64,000 nt of DNA, from the NCBI GenBank assembly GCA_015068325.1, contig SVKQ01000020.1:62001-126000 (forward strand). Direction: 5' to 3'. A program made the position numbers and the translations under genes. How positions within the stretch are numbered: the first letter of the stretch is position 1; every line of letters starts with the position of its first letter. A model generated the notes under the pieces. That model was not told the origin of the DNA and did no database searches. It was given only the letters and a program-made list of their open reading frames with translations. This DNA is from Oscillospiraceae bacterium. GTDB taxonomy: Bacteria > Bacillota > Clostridia > Oscillospirales > Oscillospiraceae. Positions 55,505 to 64,000 of this stretch are shown here, piece after piece.

Positions 55505-56383
55505 ATGTACGACCAGCACATTCAGGACACGGCGGCCCGTCTGGCGGAGAGCATGGCCGACGCCTCCACCCGCATTTACGGCAAACGGCTGCATCTGCCG
55601 GACCGGAAGGCCATCATCGCCATCCTCAACGACCTGCGCAAGCTGTTCTTCCCCGCCTATTTCGGCGACGCCGGCCTGATGGCCCTGGCGCCGGAGGACT
55701 ACGCCGCGCTGTTGCTGGAGCCCATCGAGACGCTGCTGGCCGGGCAGATCGCCCTGGCCCTGCCGGACGGAGCCGATGCCGCCGCCCTGGCCCGGGAGTT
55801 CGTGGAGCAGCTGCCCCAGGTGCACCGGCTGCTGATGACCGACGTGGAGGCCCTGTTCGACGGCGATCCCGCCGCCCAGAACCGGGAGGAGGTCATCTTC
55901 TCCTACCCGGGGCTGTACGCCATCTTCGTCTACCGGGTGGCCCACGAGCTGTACCTGCGCCGGGTGCCCATCATTCCCCGCATCATGTCCGAGTACGCCC
56001 ACAGCCGCACCGGCATCGACATCCACCCCGGCGCCTCCATCGGCGCCTGGTTCTTCATCGACCACGGCACCGGCGTGGTGGTGGGTGAGACCACCGTCAT
56101 CGGCGATCACGTGAAGCTCTACCAGGGCGTCACGCTGGGCGCTCTGTCGCCCCGGGCCGGTCATGCCAGCCTGCCCGGCAAGCGCCACCCCACCGTAGAG
56201 GACAACGTGACCATCTACTCCGGCGCCTCCATCCTGGGCGGCAGCACGGTCATCGGCCACGACTCCGTGGTGGGCGGCAACGCCTTTTTGACCCGCTCCG
56301 TCCCCGCCGGGACGCGGGTGGTCATCCAGGCTCCGGAGGCCACCTTCAAAAACCCCAATGACCCGTTTATCTACAATATCTGA
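55505..56383 (+). CDS. cysE: Serine O-acetyltransferase
   Basis: 292 residues. Acetylates serine with acetyl-CoA, the first step of cysteine synthesis. A helical N-terminal domain is followed by left-handed beta-helix hexapeptide repeats. Landmarks: DIHPGASIGAWFFIDHGTGVVVGET (read in pieces; catalytic DH pair), YQGVTLGAL, KRHPTVEDNV, and the C-terminal NPNDP, which fits the longer EpsC-type form. GGAGG lies upstream of ATG 55505. Confidence 0.94.
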   Translation: MYDQHIQDTAARLAESMADASTRIYGKRLHLPDRKAIIAILNDLRKLFFPAYFGDAGLMALAPEDYAALLLEPIETLLAGQIALALPDGADAAALAREFVEQLPQVHRLLMTDVEALFDGDPAAQNREEVIFSYPGLYAIFVYRVAHELYLRRVPIIPRIMSEYAHSRTGIDIHPGASIGAWFFIDHGTGVVVGETTVIGDHVKLYQGVTLGALSPRAGHASLPGKRHPTVEDNVTIYSGASILGGSTVIGHDSVVGGNAFLTRSVPAGTRVVIQAPEATFKNPNDPFIYNI

Positions 56384-56390
56384 CAGATCC

Positions 56391-56438
56391 TGCGCCGCGG
56401 TGCGGAGGCCGCCGTCTCCGCGCCGCCTTTTTGTTGTC
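56391..56438 (+). terminator. Terminator after cysE
   Basis: GC-rich imperfect stem gcggtgcggag/ctccgcgccgc followed by five T. Confidence 0.75.
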
Positions 56439-56467
56439 CTTCGGGCCCGGCGGGGTGGAAAAGGCGC

Positions 56468-56496
56468 TTGCTTTTTGCCGGGCCGTATGGTACCAT
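56468..56496 (+). promoter_or_regulatory. Promoter of the glycine cleavage operon
   Basis: TTGCTT, 17-bp spacer, TACCAT, about 50 bp before the first glycine aptamer. Confidence 0.6.
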
Positions 56497-56539
56497 GGAC
56501 GCAGCACAAAACGTCGCCGAAAACCGCATAGCGTTCGGA

Positions 56540-56748
56540 TGATTGGTCCGGGAGAGATTGTGGCTGCCACAACACCGAAGGGGATCGCGAAAACTCTCAG
56601 GTAAAAGGGATCGGACTATGACGAAACTCCGGAAAGCGCGGGGCTGCCGCGCACCAAAGGGGCAACCGGGGCGCGGAACGCGCCCGGGGAATCTCTCGGG
56701 TGAATGACGGAGGCGCAAAGTCCTTCAGCGGGATTTTGCGCCTCTTTT
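56540..56748 (+). promoter_or_regulatory. Tandem glycine riboswitch with terminator
   Basis: Aptamer 1 (about 56545-56616) has gggagag, the core caccgaagggg and ctctcagg. Aptamer 2 (about 56620-56709) has ctccgg, accaaaggggcaa and ctctcggg. A short linker joins them. The 3' side of aptamer 2 runs into the terminator aggcgcaaa/tttgcgcct (56711-56743) with five T. Glycine binding should prevent termination and switch on glycine breakdown. Confidence 0.92.
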
Positions 56749-56798
56749 TGTGTATGTACCGCCCGCGAAAAACTGGAATGAAAGGTTGGAGATCAAAC

Positions 56799-59447
56799 AT
56801 GAGTGAACTCAAGCGCACCCAGCTTTACCACGCCCATGTGGCTGCCGGCGCCACCATGGTGGACTTCGGTGGATGGGAGATGCCCGTCCAGTACCCCACC
56901 GGCATCGTGGCTGAGCACCTGTATACCCGCCACTTCTGTTCCCTGTTCGACGTGTCCCACATGGGCCGCCTGCTGATCGGCGGGCCGGAGCGCGTGGCCT
57001 TTTTGCAGCATGTGCTCACCAGCAACGTCAACGCCCTGGACCTGAACACGGCCCAATACTGCATCATCCCAGCCGCCGACGGCAGCGCCGTGGACGACGC
57101 CTATCTCTATCGCTACGAGGAGGACCGCTACCTGCTGGTGGTCAACGCTGCCAACACGGAAAAGGACCTGCGCCACTTGGCGGCCATTGCCGCTGGCTTT
57201 GACGTGGCCATCACCGACATCACCGCCGACTGGGCCTCCATCGCCGTGCAGGGTCCCAAGAGCAAGGAACTGCTGACCGTGCTCTCCGGCGGCGGCGCCG
57301 TCACCGAACCCATGAAGAACTCTCTGAACACGCTGGAGTTCGAGGGTCACCGCGTCCGCGTGGCCAAGACCGGCTACACCGGCGAGCCCCTGGGCTATGA
57401 GGTGTTCATCCCCTCCGCCGACGCAGCCTGGCTGTGGGACCGTCTGATCGAACTGGGTGCGAAGCCCGCCGGTCTGGGCGCCCGCGACACGCTGCGCCTG
57501 GAGGCCGGCATGCCCCTGTACGGCCACGAGATGGGACTGGACCCCGACGGACAGCCCATGCCCATCTTCGCTGTACCGCTGGCCAAATTCGCCGTCAGCT
57601 TCTCCGACAGCAAGGGCGACTATGTGGGCCGCGCCGCGCTGGAACGGCAGAGCGCCGCCTTCCGCCGCATCCAGGACCGGGATTTCTCCGACGTAGCCGC
57701 CCTGCCCCGGGTCATCCGGCCCATCACGCTGCTGGACCGTGGCGTCATGCGCGCCGGCATGCCCATCTACCGGAACGATGAGCAGATCGGCTGGGTCACC
57801 AGCGGCACCATGGTGCCCTACTACCGAGCCGAGGGCGAGGGGCTGGAGACCGTCATCACCGACGAGGTGGCCAAGCGGGCCATCGGCACCTGCTACATCG
57901 CCGCCGACGTGCTGCCGGATGACATCGTGGAGGTGGACATCCGCGGCAAGCGGCTGAAGGCCGTGATCCCTGAGCGCCACATGAGCGTGACCGCACCCCC
58001 CTATGCCCGGCCCCTGATCTACGGCACGGAGCTGGCAAAGCGCGAGATCAGCGACGCCGAACGCCCCGTCCGGGCGCTGGAGCTGCTGAAAAAAGCCCAG
58101 GAAAATCATATCTGGCGCCAGAAGCAGTGCATCAACCTGATCCCCTCGGAGAACACCCCCAGCCGTGCTGTGCAGCTGCTGTGCTCCTCCGACCCCTCCT
58201 GCCGCTACGCCGAGCATAAGAAGGTGATTCCCTTCTACGACAAGGACATCTTCTACTATCAGGGCACCAAGTTCATCGACGAGGTGGAGCAGCTGGCCGT
58301 GGATGAGCTGCGCAAATACTTCGGCTGCACTGAGGTGGAGACCCGCGTCGTCAGCGGTCAGATGTCCAATATGGCGGTCTTCTCCGCCCTGATGGACTGG
58401 AAAAACCGCCTGGACCGCAAGCACGACCCCAAGCGGCTGGGCTACGTGCTCAACAACCACATCATCAAAGGCGGCCACCTGTCCGCCCAGCCCATGGGTG
58501 CCCTCCACGACTATATCGCCGTGGACCCCGTCACCGAGCGCAGCGCCGTGGTGAACTTCCCCGTCTGCCCTGACAACATCTATAAGATCGATGTGGAGGA
58601 GACCAAGAAGGTCATCGAGAAGTACCGGCCCGAATTCATCATCTTCGGCAAGAGCATGGTGCTGCACAAGGAGCCTGTGGCCGCCATCCGCCAGTTCGTG
58701 GATGAGCAGGGCATCCCCACCACCATCATGTATGACATGGCCCACGTGTTGGGCCTGGTGGGTCCCTACTTCCAGCAGCCCTTCGCCGAGGGTGCCGAGA
58801 TTGTCACCGGCTCCACCCACAAGACCTTCTTCGGCCCCCAGCGGGGTCTGGTGGCCGTGAATTACCGGGAGGACGAGCTGAAATACGGCCTGTGGGAGAC
58901 CATCGAGCGCCGGGCCTTCCCCGGCAGCGTGTCCAACCACCACCTGGGCACCCAGTTGGGTCTGCTGATGGCCGCCTATGAGATGAACCACTTCAAGGAC
59001 GCGTACCAGAAGGCCATCATCGACAACGCAAAGTACTTCGCCAAAGCGTTGAAGGCCCGGGGGCTGAATGTGGCCGGCGATCCCGCCATCGACTACACCG
59101 AAACCCACCAGGTCATCGTCTCCGTGGGCTACGCCCAGGGCGCCGAGATTGCCGAGCGGCTGGAGCGCAACAACGTCATCGTCAACTACCAAGCCACCCC
59201 CGATGAGGAGGGCTTCACCGCCTCCGGCGCGCTGCGCATGGGCGTCAGCGAGATGACACGCTTTGGTTTCGGGCCGGAGCAGTTCGACAGGCTGGCCGAC
59301 CTGATGGCCGACTGCATCCTCCACGGTCGCGATGTGGGCGAGGACGTGTCCCGCCTGCGCGCCGGCTTTACCGAGATGCGCTACTGCTTCTCCGATGAGG
59401 CGTTTGAGACCGCGCTGGAGCACTTCGCCGGCCGCGTCGGCTTCTGA
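56799..59447 (+). CDS. Fusion of aminomethyltransferase (GcvT) and serine hydroxymethyltransferase-like domain
   Basis: One open frame of 882 residues with no stop or shift between the parts. Residues 1-405 are GcvT: FGGWEMPVQY (23-32), folate-side D100 (SAVDDAYLY), GYTGEPLGYEVF (192-203), LGARDTLRLEAGMPLYGHE (226-244). A linker of about 20 residues follows. Residues 425-882 are SHMT-like: SEN (450-452), YAE (470-472), SGQMSN (519-524), DMAH (645-648), Schiff-base K675 in THKTFFGP, R813. Those residues match E. coli SHMT S35, Y55/E57, D200, K229 and R363 by alignment by eye. GcvT makes methylene-THF from the H-protein-bound unit and SHMT can use it to make serine. GGAG precedes the ATG. Confidence 0.9.
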   Translation: MSELKRTQLYHAHVAAGATMVDFGGWEMPVQYPTGIVAEHLYTRHFCSLFDVSHMGRLLIGGPERVAFLQHVLTSNVNALDLNTAQYCIIPAADGSAVDDAYLYRYEEDRYLLVVNAANTEKDLRHLAAIAAGFDVAITDITADWASIAVQGPKSKELLTVLSGGGAVTEPMKNSLNTLEFEGHRVRVAKTGYTGEPLGYEVFIPSADAAWLWDRLIELGAKPAGLGARDTLRLEAGMPLYGHEMGLDPDGQPMPIFAVPLAKFAVSFSDSKGDYVGRAALERQSAAFRRIQDRDFSDVAALPRVIRPITLLDRGVMRAGMPIYRNDEQIGWVTSGTMVPYYRAEGEGLETVITDEVAKRAIGTCYIAADVLPDDIVEVDIRGKRLKAVIPERHMSVTAPPYARPLIYGTELAKREISDAERPVRALELLKKAQENHIWRQKQCINLIPSENTPSRAVQLLCSSDPSCRYAEHKKVIPFYDKDIFYYQGTKFIDEVEQLAVDELRKYFGCTEVETRVVSGQMSNMAVFSALMDWKNRLDRKHDPKRLGYVLNNHIIKGGHLSAQPMGALHDYIAVDPVTERSAVVNFPVCPDNIYKIDVEETKKVIEKYRPEFIIFGKSMVLHKEPVAAIRQFVDEQGIPTTIMYDMAHVLGLVGPYFQQPFAEGAEIVTGSTHKTFFGPQRGLVAVNYREDELKYGLWETIERRAFPGSVSNHHLGTQLGLLMAAYEMNHFKDAYQKAIIDNAKYFAKALKARGLNVAGDPAIDYTETHQVIVSVGYAQGAEIAERLERNNVIVNYQATPDEEGFTASGALRMGVSEMTRFGFGPEQFDRLADLMADCILHGRDVGEDVSRLRAGFTEMRYCFSDEAFETALEHFAGRVGF

Positions 59448-59500
59448 TCCTGAAACACAGACAATCAAGTACATAAAAATATATTTTGGGAGGTAGTATT

Positions 59501-59878
59501 ATGAATTTCCCCGCTGAGCTGCAGTATTCCCAGTCCCATGAGTGGACCCGCACGGAGGATGGCGTGGCCGTCATCGGTATCTCCGACTTTGCCCAGGACG
59601 CCCTGGGCGACGTGGTGTTCGTCAACCTGCCCGAGGTGGGCGACGAGGTCACCGCCGGCGAGCCCTTTGGCGACGTGGAGTCCGTCAAGGCCGTCAGCGA
59701 CCTGGTGAGCCCCGTCAGCGGCACCGTCTGTGCCGTGAACGAGGATCTGCTGGACAGCCCCGAGCTGCTGAACCAGGACCCCTACGGCACCTGGATCATC
59801 CAGGTGGAGGACGTCACCGCCACCGAGGAGCTGCTGGATGCCGAGGCCTACGAGGCCCTCTGCGCCACCGAGGGCTGA
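59501..59878 (+). CDS. gcvH: Glycine cleavage system H protein
   Basis: 125 residues. Lipoyl-carrier that shuttles the aminomethyl group. Lipoylated Lys lies in [10 protein letters not shown] (about residue 63). The start [10 protein letters not shown] and the end [11 protein letters not shown] fit GcvH. GGGAGG precedes ATG 59501; an ATG at 59486 lies on the ribosome site. Between the fused gcvT gene and gcvPA. Confidence 0.96.
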   Translation: MNFPAELQYSQSHEWTRTEDGVAVIGISDFAQDALGDVVFVNLPEVGDEVTAGEPFGDVESVKAVSDLVSPVSGTVCAVNEDLLDSPELLNQDPYGTWIIQVEDVTATEELLDAEAYEALCATEG

Positions 59879-59890
59879 CGGAGGCGTGAC

Positions 59891-61204
59891 ATGAGCTACG
59901 TACCATCCACACCGGCCCAGCGGCAGGAGATGCTCCGCGCTGTCGGGATGCAGAACTATCGCGACCTGTACCGCGATGTGCCGGAACGCATGCTGCTGGA
60001 CCGCCCGCTGGACATCCCCGACGGCATGAGCGAGCTGGAGGTCAGCCGGGCCGTCTCTGCTATGGCGGCGGAGAACACCGCGTTCCCTACCGTGCTCCGG
60101 GGCGCCGGTGCCTATGACCACTACATCCCCGGCATCGTCAGATCCGTCACCTCCAAGGAGGAGTTCCTCACCGCCTACACCCCCTATCAGGCGGAGATGA
60201 GCCAGGGCGTGCTCCAGTCCATCTTTGAGTATCAGACCATGATCTGCGAGCTGACCGGCATGGACGTGTCCAACGCCTCCGTCTACGACGGGGCTACCGC
60301 CGCCGCCGAAGCAGCCGCCATGTGCCGGGACCGGAAGCGTCGGGTGACCCTCATCAGCGCCGCCGCCCATCCGGACGTCATCAACACCGTGCGCACCTAC
60401 TGCTACGGCACCGGCGACGAGCTGCGCATCGTCCCCATGAAGGACGGCCTCACCGACACGGACGCACTGCGGGAAATGCTGACGGAGGACGTGGCCTCCT
60501 TCTACCTGCAGCAGCCCAACTTCTTCGGCCAGTTCGAGGACGCCGAGGCCCTCGGCGCCCTGGTCCACGGGGCCGGCGCCATGTACGTGATGGGCTGCAA
60601 CCCCATCGCCCTGGGCATTATGAAGACCCCTGCCGCCTGCGGCGCCGACGTGGCCGTGGGCGAAGGCCAGCCCCTGGGCATGCCCCTGGGCTACGGCGGC
60701 CCGTACCTGGGCTTCATGGCCACCACCGCCAAACATATGCGCAAGCTGCCCGGCCGCATCGTGGGCGAGACCGCCGATCATGACGGCCGCCGGGCCTATG
60801 TATTGAGCCTGCAGGCCCGCGAGCAGCACATACGCCGGGAAAAGGCCAGCAGCAACATCTGCTCCAACCAGGCCCTGTGCGCCCTGACCGCCGGCGTGTA
60901 TCTGGCGGCCATGGGGCCGGAGGGTCTGGCCGAGGCCGCCCGCCAGTCCATGGCCAAGGCCCACTTCCTCTGCCGCGGCCTCACCGCCATCGAGGGCGTG
61001 GACCTGGTCTACACTGGTGCATTCTTCCATGAGTTCGTCACCACCCTGCCCCGGCAGGAGGAGGTGCTGGCGGCGCTGGAGCGGGGCGGCATCCTGGGCG
61101 GTCTGCCAGTGGACGGCGGCGTGCTGTGGTGCGCCACCGAAAAGGTGAGCCGCGACGAACTTCTGAACGCCGTCCGGATCGTAAAGGAGGTGCTGGCAAA
61201 GTGA
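59891..61204 (+). CDS. gcvPA: Glycine dehydrogenase (decarboxylating) subunit 1
   Basis: 437 residues, the N-terminal half of P protein encoded separately, as usual in Firmicutes. Landmarks: GAGAYDHYIPGIVR, ETMICEL-type EYQTMICELTGMDVSNAS, DGATAAAEA, AHPD, and RREKASSNICSNQALCAL. It has no cofactor Lys, which is on subunit 2. Overlaps gcvPB by 4 bp. Confidence 0.96.
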   Translation: MSYVPSTPAQRQEMLRAVGMQNYRDLYRDVPERMLLDRPLDIPDGMSELEVSRAVSAMAAENTAFPTVLRGAGAYDHYIPGIVRSVTSKEEFLTAYTPYQAEMSQGVLQSIFEYQTMICELTGMDVSNASVYDGATAAAEAAAMCRDRKRRVTLISAAAHPDVINTVRTYCYGTGDELRIVPMKDGLTDTDALREMLTEDVASFYLQQPNFFGQFEDAEALGALVHGAGAMYVMGCNPIALGIMKTPAACGADVAVGEGQPLGMPLGYGGPYLGFMATTAKHMRKLPGRIVGETADHDGRRAYVLSLQAREQHIRREKASSNICSNQALCALTAGVYLAAMGPEGLAEAARQSMAKAHFLCRGLTAIEGVDLVYTGAFFHEFVTTLPRQEEVLAALERGGILGGLPVDGGVLWCATEKVSRDELLNAVRIVKEVLAK

Positions 61205-62604
61205 AGCTGATCTTTGAAAAGAGCGTGCCCGGCCGGCACTGCGACCTGCTGCCCCGCTGCGACGTGGAGACCGTCGAACTGCCGGAAAGCCTGCGCCGCG
61301 ACGCAGCCCCCGCCCTGCCGGAGCTGAGCGAGGTGGATCTGAGCCGCCACTACACGGAGTTGAACCGGCAGGTCCACGGCGTCAACTGCGGCTTCTACCC
61401 TCTGGGCTCCTGCACCATGAAGTACAATCCCCGCATCGATGAGGACATGGCGGCCCTGCCGGGCTTTACCGGCGTACATCCCCTGGCCCCGGCCCGCACC
61501 ACCGTCGGCTGCCGCCGGGTGCTGGACACTGCCCGGTCCTATCTCTGTGAGATCACCGGCATGGACGACATGACCTTCCAGCCTGCCGCCGGTGCCCACG
61601 GCGAGTTCACCGGCGTGCTGCTCATCAAGCAGTACCACGATGCCCGGGGCGACAGGGCGCGCACCAAGATCATCGTGCCCGACTCCGCCCACGGCACCAA
61701 CCCCGCCACTGCCGCCATGTGCGGCTATCAGGTGGTGAACATCCCCTCCGCCCCCGACGGCTGCGTGGATCTGGCAGCACTGCAGGCGGCTCTGGGTCCC
61801 GACACCGCCGGCTTGATGCTGACCAACCCCAACACGGTGGGCATCTTCGATGAGAACATCCTGGAGATCACCCGTCTGGTCCACGAGGCCGGCGGCCTGT
61901 GCTACTACGACGGCGCCAATCTGAACGCCGTCATGGGCGTGGTGCGGCCGGGCGACATGGGCTTCGACTGCATCCACCTGAACCTGCACAAGACCTTTGC
62001 CACACCCCATGGCGGCGGCGGACCCGGCGCAGGTGCGGTGGGCTGCAAGGACTTCCTCAGGGACTTTCTGCCCCGCTCGGCGCTGATGGACGGTCCCGGC
62101 CGCCTGCAGGTGCGGAGCTTCGCCGGCAACTTTCTGGTGGTGGTCAAGGCCCTGGCCTACCTCATGACGCTGGGCCGCCAGGGCGTGCCCGAGGCGGCGC
62201 AGAACGCCGTGCTGAACGCCAACTACCTCATGCGGGCCATCCAGGGCACCTTCGAGCCAGCTTTCGACCGCACCTGCATGCACGAGTTTGTGCTGGATCT
62301 GAGCGCCTACAAGAAGGACACCGGCGTGTCCGCCCTGGACGTGGCCAAGAGCCTCATCGACCACGGCATGCACCCGCCCACCATGTATTTCCCGCTGATT
62401 GTCCACGAGGCGCTGATGCTGGAGCCCACGGAGACGGAGAGCAAGGAGACGCTGGACTGGGCCGCCGAGGTGTTCCGCCAGCTCTATGCGCTGGGCTATC
62501 AGGACCCGGCCTATATGCAGGCCGCTCCCCACAACACCCCCATCGGCCGGCCCGACGAAGTGCAGGCGGCACGCCACCCGGTGGTCCGCTGGCAGAAGAG
62601 CTGA
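61201..62604 (+). CDS. gcvPB: Glycine dehydrogenase (decarboxylating) subunit 2
   Basis: 467 residues, the PLP-bearing half. Landmarks: FYPLGSCTMKYNP, QPAAGAHGEFTG, DSAHGTNPA, the Schiff-base Lys in NLHKTFATPHGGGGPGAG. GTG 61201 is the start (GTGA overlap with subunit 1); the longer in-frame ATG at 61126 reads inside gcvPA. Decarboxylates glycine and loads the H protein. Confidence 0.96.
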   Translation: MKLIFEKSVPGRHCDLLPRCDVETVELPESLRRDAAPALPELSEVDLSRHYTELNRQVHGVNCGFYPLGSCTMKYNPRIDEDMAALPGFTGVHPLAPARTTVGCRRVLDTARSYLCEITGMDDMTFQPAAGAHGEFTGVLLIKQYHDARGDRARTKIIVPDSAHGTNPATAAMCGYQVVNIPSAPDGCVDLAALQAALGPDTAGLMLTNPNTVGIFDENILEITRLVHEAGGLCYYDGANLNAVMGVVRPGDMGFDCIHLNLHKTFATPHGGGGPGAGAVGCKDFLRDFLPRSALMDGPGRLQVRSFAGNFLVVVKALAYLMTLGRQGVPEAAQNAVLNANYLMRAIQGTFEPAFDRTCMHEFVLDLSAYKKDTGVSALDVAKSLIDHGMHPPTMYFPLIVHEALMLEPTETESKETLDWAAEVFRQLYALGYQDPAYMQAAPHNTPIGRPDEVQAARHPVVRWQKS

Positions 62605-62616
62605 CAGGAGAACGCC

Positions 62617-64000
62617 ATGTACGACTATCAACTGCTGGTCATCGGTGCCGGTCCCGGCGGCTACACCGCTGCCTTGCGGGCGGCAAAGCTGGGTCTGCGC
62701 ACCGCCGTCGTGGAGCGCCGCGAGGCCGGCGGCACCTGCCTCAACCGGGGCTGTGTACCCACCAAGACGCTGCTCCACACCTCTGAGGTGTACAGCGCCG
62801 CCCGGGACGGCGCCCCCATCGGCATCCGCACGGAGGGCATCCGGGTGGATATGGCGGCACTCTTCGCCCGCAAGCGTCAGGTATCCGAAACGCTGTCCGC
62901 CGGGGTGGAGAGTCTGCTGAAGGCCGCCAAGGTCCCTCTGCTGCACGGCACGGCCCGCATCACCGCCCCCCACACCGTGGCGGTGACGGACATCGACGGC
63001 AGCGAGAGCGTCTATACCGCCCAATCCATTCTGGTGGCCACCGGCTCCGTGCCGGCCCGTCCCCCTATCCCGGGGCTGGATTTGCCCGGCGTCATGACCT
63101 CCGACGAGCTGCTGGAGGGCACCGACCACCTGTACCGCTCTGTCGTCATCATCGGCGGCGGTGTCATCGGCGTGGAGTTCGCCGTCTTCTATGCCCAGTT
63201 GGGCTGTGAGGTCACCGTCATCGAGGGACTAGATCGCCTGTTGCCCACCATGGACCGGGAACTGGGCCAGAATCTGGCTCTGATCCTGAAGAAGCAGGGC
63301 GTCCGCGTCTGCACCGGCGCCATGGTGGATCGGGTGGAGCAGGGACCGGACGGACTCACCGTCCGCTTCACCGCCAAGGGCGCTTCCGACGCTGTCACCG
63401 GCGAGGCGGTGCTGTGCGCCATCGGCCGCCGGCCCTGCTGGGACGGGCTGTTCGCCGAGGGCCTGCAGCCGGAGACGGAGGGTCGCTCCCTCCGCGTGAA
63501 CGAACGGTATGAGACCAGCATCCCCGGTGTGTACGCCATCGGCGACGTGTCGTCAAAGATCCAGTTGGCCCATGTGGCCGCTGCTCAGGGTACCGCCTGC
63601 GCGGAGCTGCTGGCCGGCACGGAAAACCACACCGACATGAGCGTGGTGCCCAGCTGCATCTACTGCTGTCCGGAGATCGCCGCGGTGGGCATCACGGAGG
63701 CCGAGGCCAAGGCCGCCGCCATCCCGGTGAAGGTGGGCAAATGCGTCATGGGCGGCAATGCCCGCACGCTGATCGCCGATCCCGGCCGCAGCTTCATGAA
63801 GGTGGTGGCCCACGCGGAGACCGGGGAGATCCTGGGCGCCCAGCTCATGTGCCTGGGCAGCACCGACATGATCTCCCAGCTCAGCCAGGCCATGGCCAAC
63901 CACATGACGGTCCGCCAGCTGCTGCTGGCCATGCGGCCCCACCCCACCTTTGAGGAGGCGCTGGCCGACGCGTTGCAGGATCTGGCCGCCAAGCTGGAAA
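62617..64000 (+). CDS. lpdA: Dihydrolipoyl dehydrogenase (L protein), 3' end outside window
   Basis: About 461 residues visible; no stop before the right edge, probably only a few codons missing. FAD motif GAGPGGYTAALRAA, redox-active disulfide GGTCLNRGCVPTK, NAD motif GGGVIGVEFA, FAD-phosphate segment YAIGDV, and the interface His-Glu in HPTFEEAL. Reoxidises the H protein lipoyl arm with NAD+. It closes the operon set T-H-PA-PB-L. AGGAG precedes the ATG. Confidence 0.95.
   Translation, partial: MYDYQLLVIGAGPGGYTAALRAAKLGLRTAVVERREAGGTCLNRGCVPTKTLLHTSEVYSAARDGAPIGIRTEGIRVDMAALFARKRQVSETLSAGVESLLKAAKVPLLHGTARITAPHTVAVTDIDGSESVYTAQSILVATGSVPARPPIPGLDLPGVMTSDELLEGTDHLYRSVVIIGGGVIGVEFAVFYAQLGCEVTVIEGLDRLLPTMDRELGQNLALILKKQGVRVCTGAMVDRVEQGPDGLTVRFTAKGASDAVTGEAVLCAIGRRPCWDGLFAEGLQPETEGRSLRVNERYETSIPGVYAIGDVSSKIQLAHVAAAQGTACAELLAGTENHTDMSVVPSCIYCCPEIAAVGITEAEAKAAAIPVKVGKCVMGGNARTLIADPGRSFMKVVAHAETGEILGAQLMCLGSTDMISQLSQAMANHMTVRQLLLAMRPHPTFEEALADALQDLAAKLE

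Overview
The window looks like a high-GC chromosomal segment from a spore-forming, anaerobic gut-type Clostridium relative (Oscillospiraceae, in the neighbourhood of Oscillibacter/Dysosmobacter/Flavonifractor). The evidence is AGGAGG-type ribosome sites on nearly every gene, sporulation genes (spoIID, a bofA-like gene), a T-box, an M-box and a tandem glycine riboswitch, two FeoA genes with FeoB and a Cys-rich FeoB partner, and oxygen-sensitive ferredoxin-dependent oxidoreductases. Species cannot be fixed from the sequence alone.

Layout. 1-4,100: start of glpK on the minus strand, then an alpha/beta hydrolase, a family-4 uracil-DNA glycosylase and a divergent MurT/GatD-like pair. 4,100-15,000 (minus): cysS behind a T-box, pgsA, rimO, recX-recA, prmC, a YqhQ-like protein, and an operon of a VCBS-type lipoprotein with a response regulator and histidine kinase. 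15,100-17,700: tRNA-Leu(CAA), a small AT-rich cassette (lipoprotein and divergent HTH gene) and a short QueG-related Fe-S protein. 17,700-30,900 (minus): a DUF2461 gene, an aminotransferase, mreB, and a DNA-repair operon radC-uvrB-traX-like-ybaK-uvrA-(108 aa)-recD2-comF. 31,000-33,800 (plus): M-box and mgtE, a DUF1540 gene and a TauE/SafE transporter split into two genes. 34,150-39,700 (minus): htrA with its two-component system, spoIID, tadA. 39,760-40,260 (plus): DUF2508 and bofA-like genes. 40,270-43,300 (minus): an MFS/GH2 sugar pair. 43,400-49,800 (plus): rplM-rpsI, two membrane or envelope-type genes, and an iorAB cluster carrying a possible ubiquitin-like small protein and an FrhB-like Fe-S flavoprotein. 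49,900-51,750 (minus): a nitrilase and DegV. 51,830-64,000 (plus): feoA-feoA-feoB-Cys-rich gene, cysE, and the complete glycine cleavage operon behind a tandem glycine riboswitch, in which gcvT is fused to a serine-hydroxymethyltransferase-like domain; lpd runs off the right edge.

How the genes work together. The gcv operon turns glycine into CO2, NH3, NADH and methylene-THF, and the fused SHMT-like domain could hand that one-carbon unit straight to a second glycine. cysE and the T-box-controlled cysS serve cysteine supply. The ior cluster would couple aryl-pyruvate oxidation to ferredoxin. The feo genes share a repeated GTTAR-N6-CTAAY palindrome that I read as an iron-dependent operator. The most unusual items are the GcvT-SHMT fusion, the MurT/GatD-like pair that has lost its family's catalytic residues, the four-gene ior cluster, the three feo operators, and the AT-rich cassette beside tRNA-Leu.
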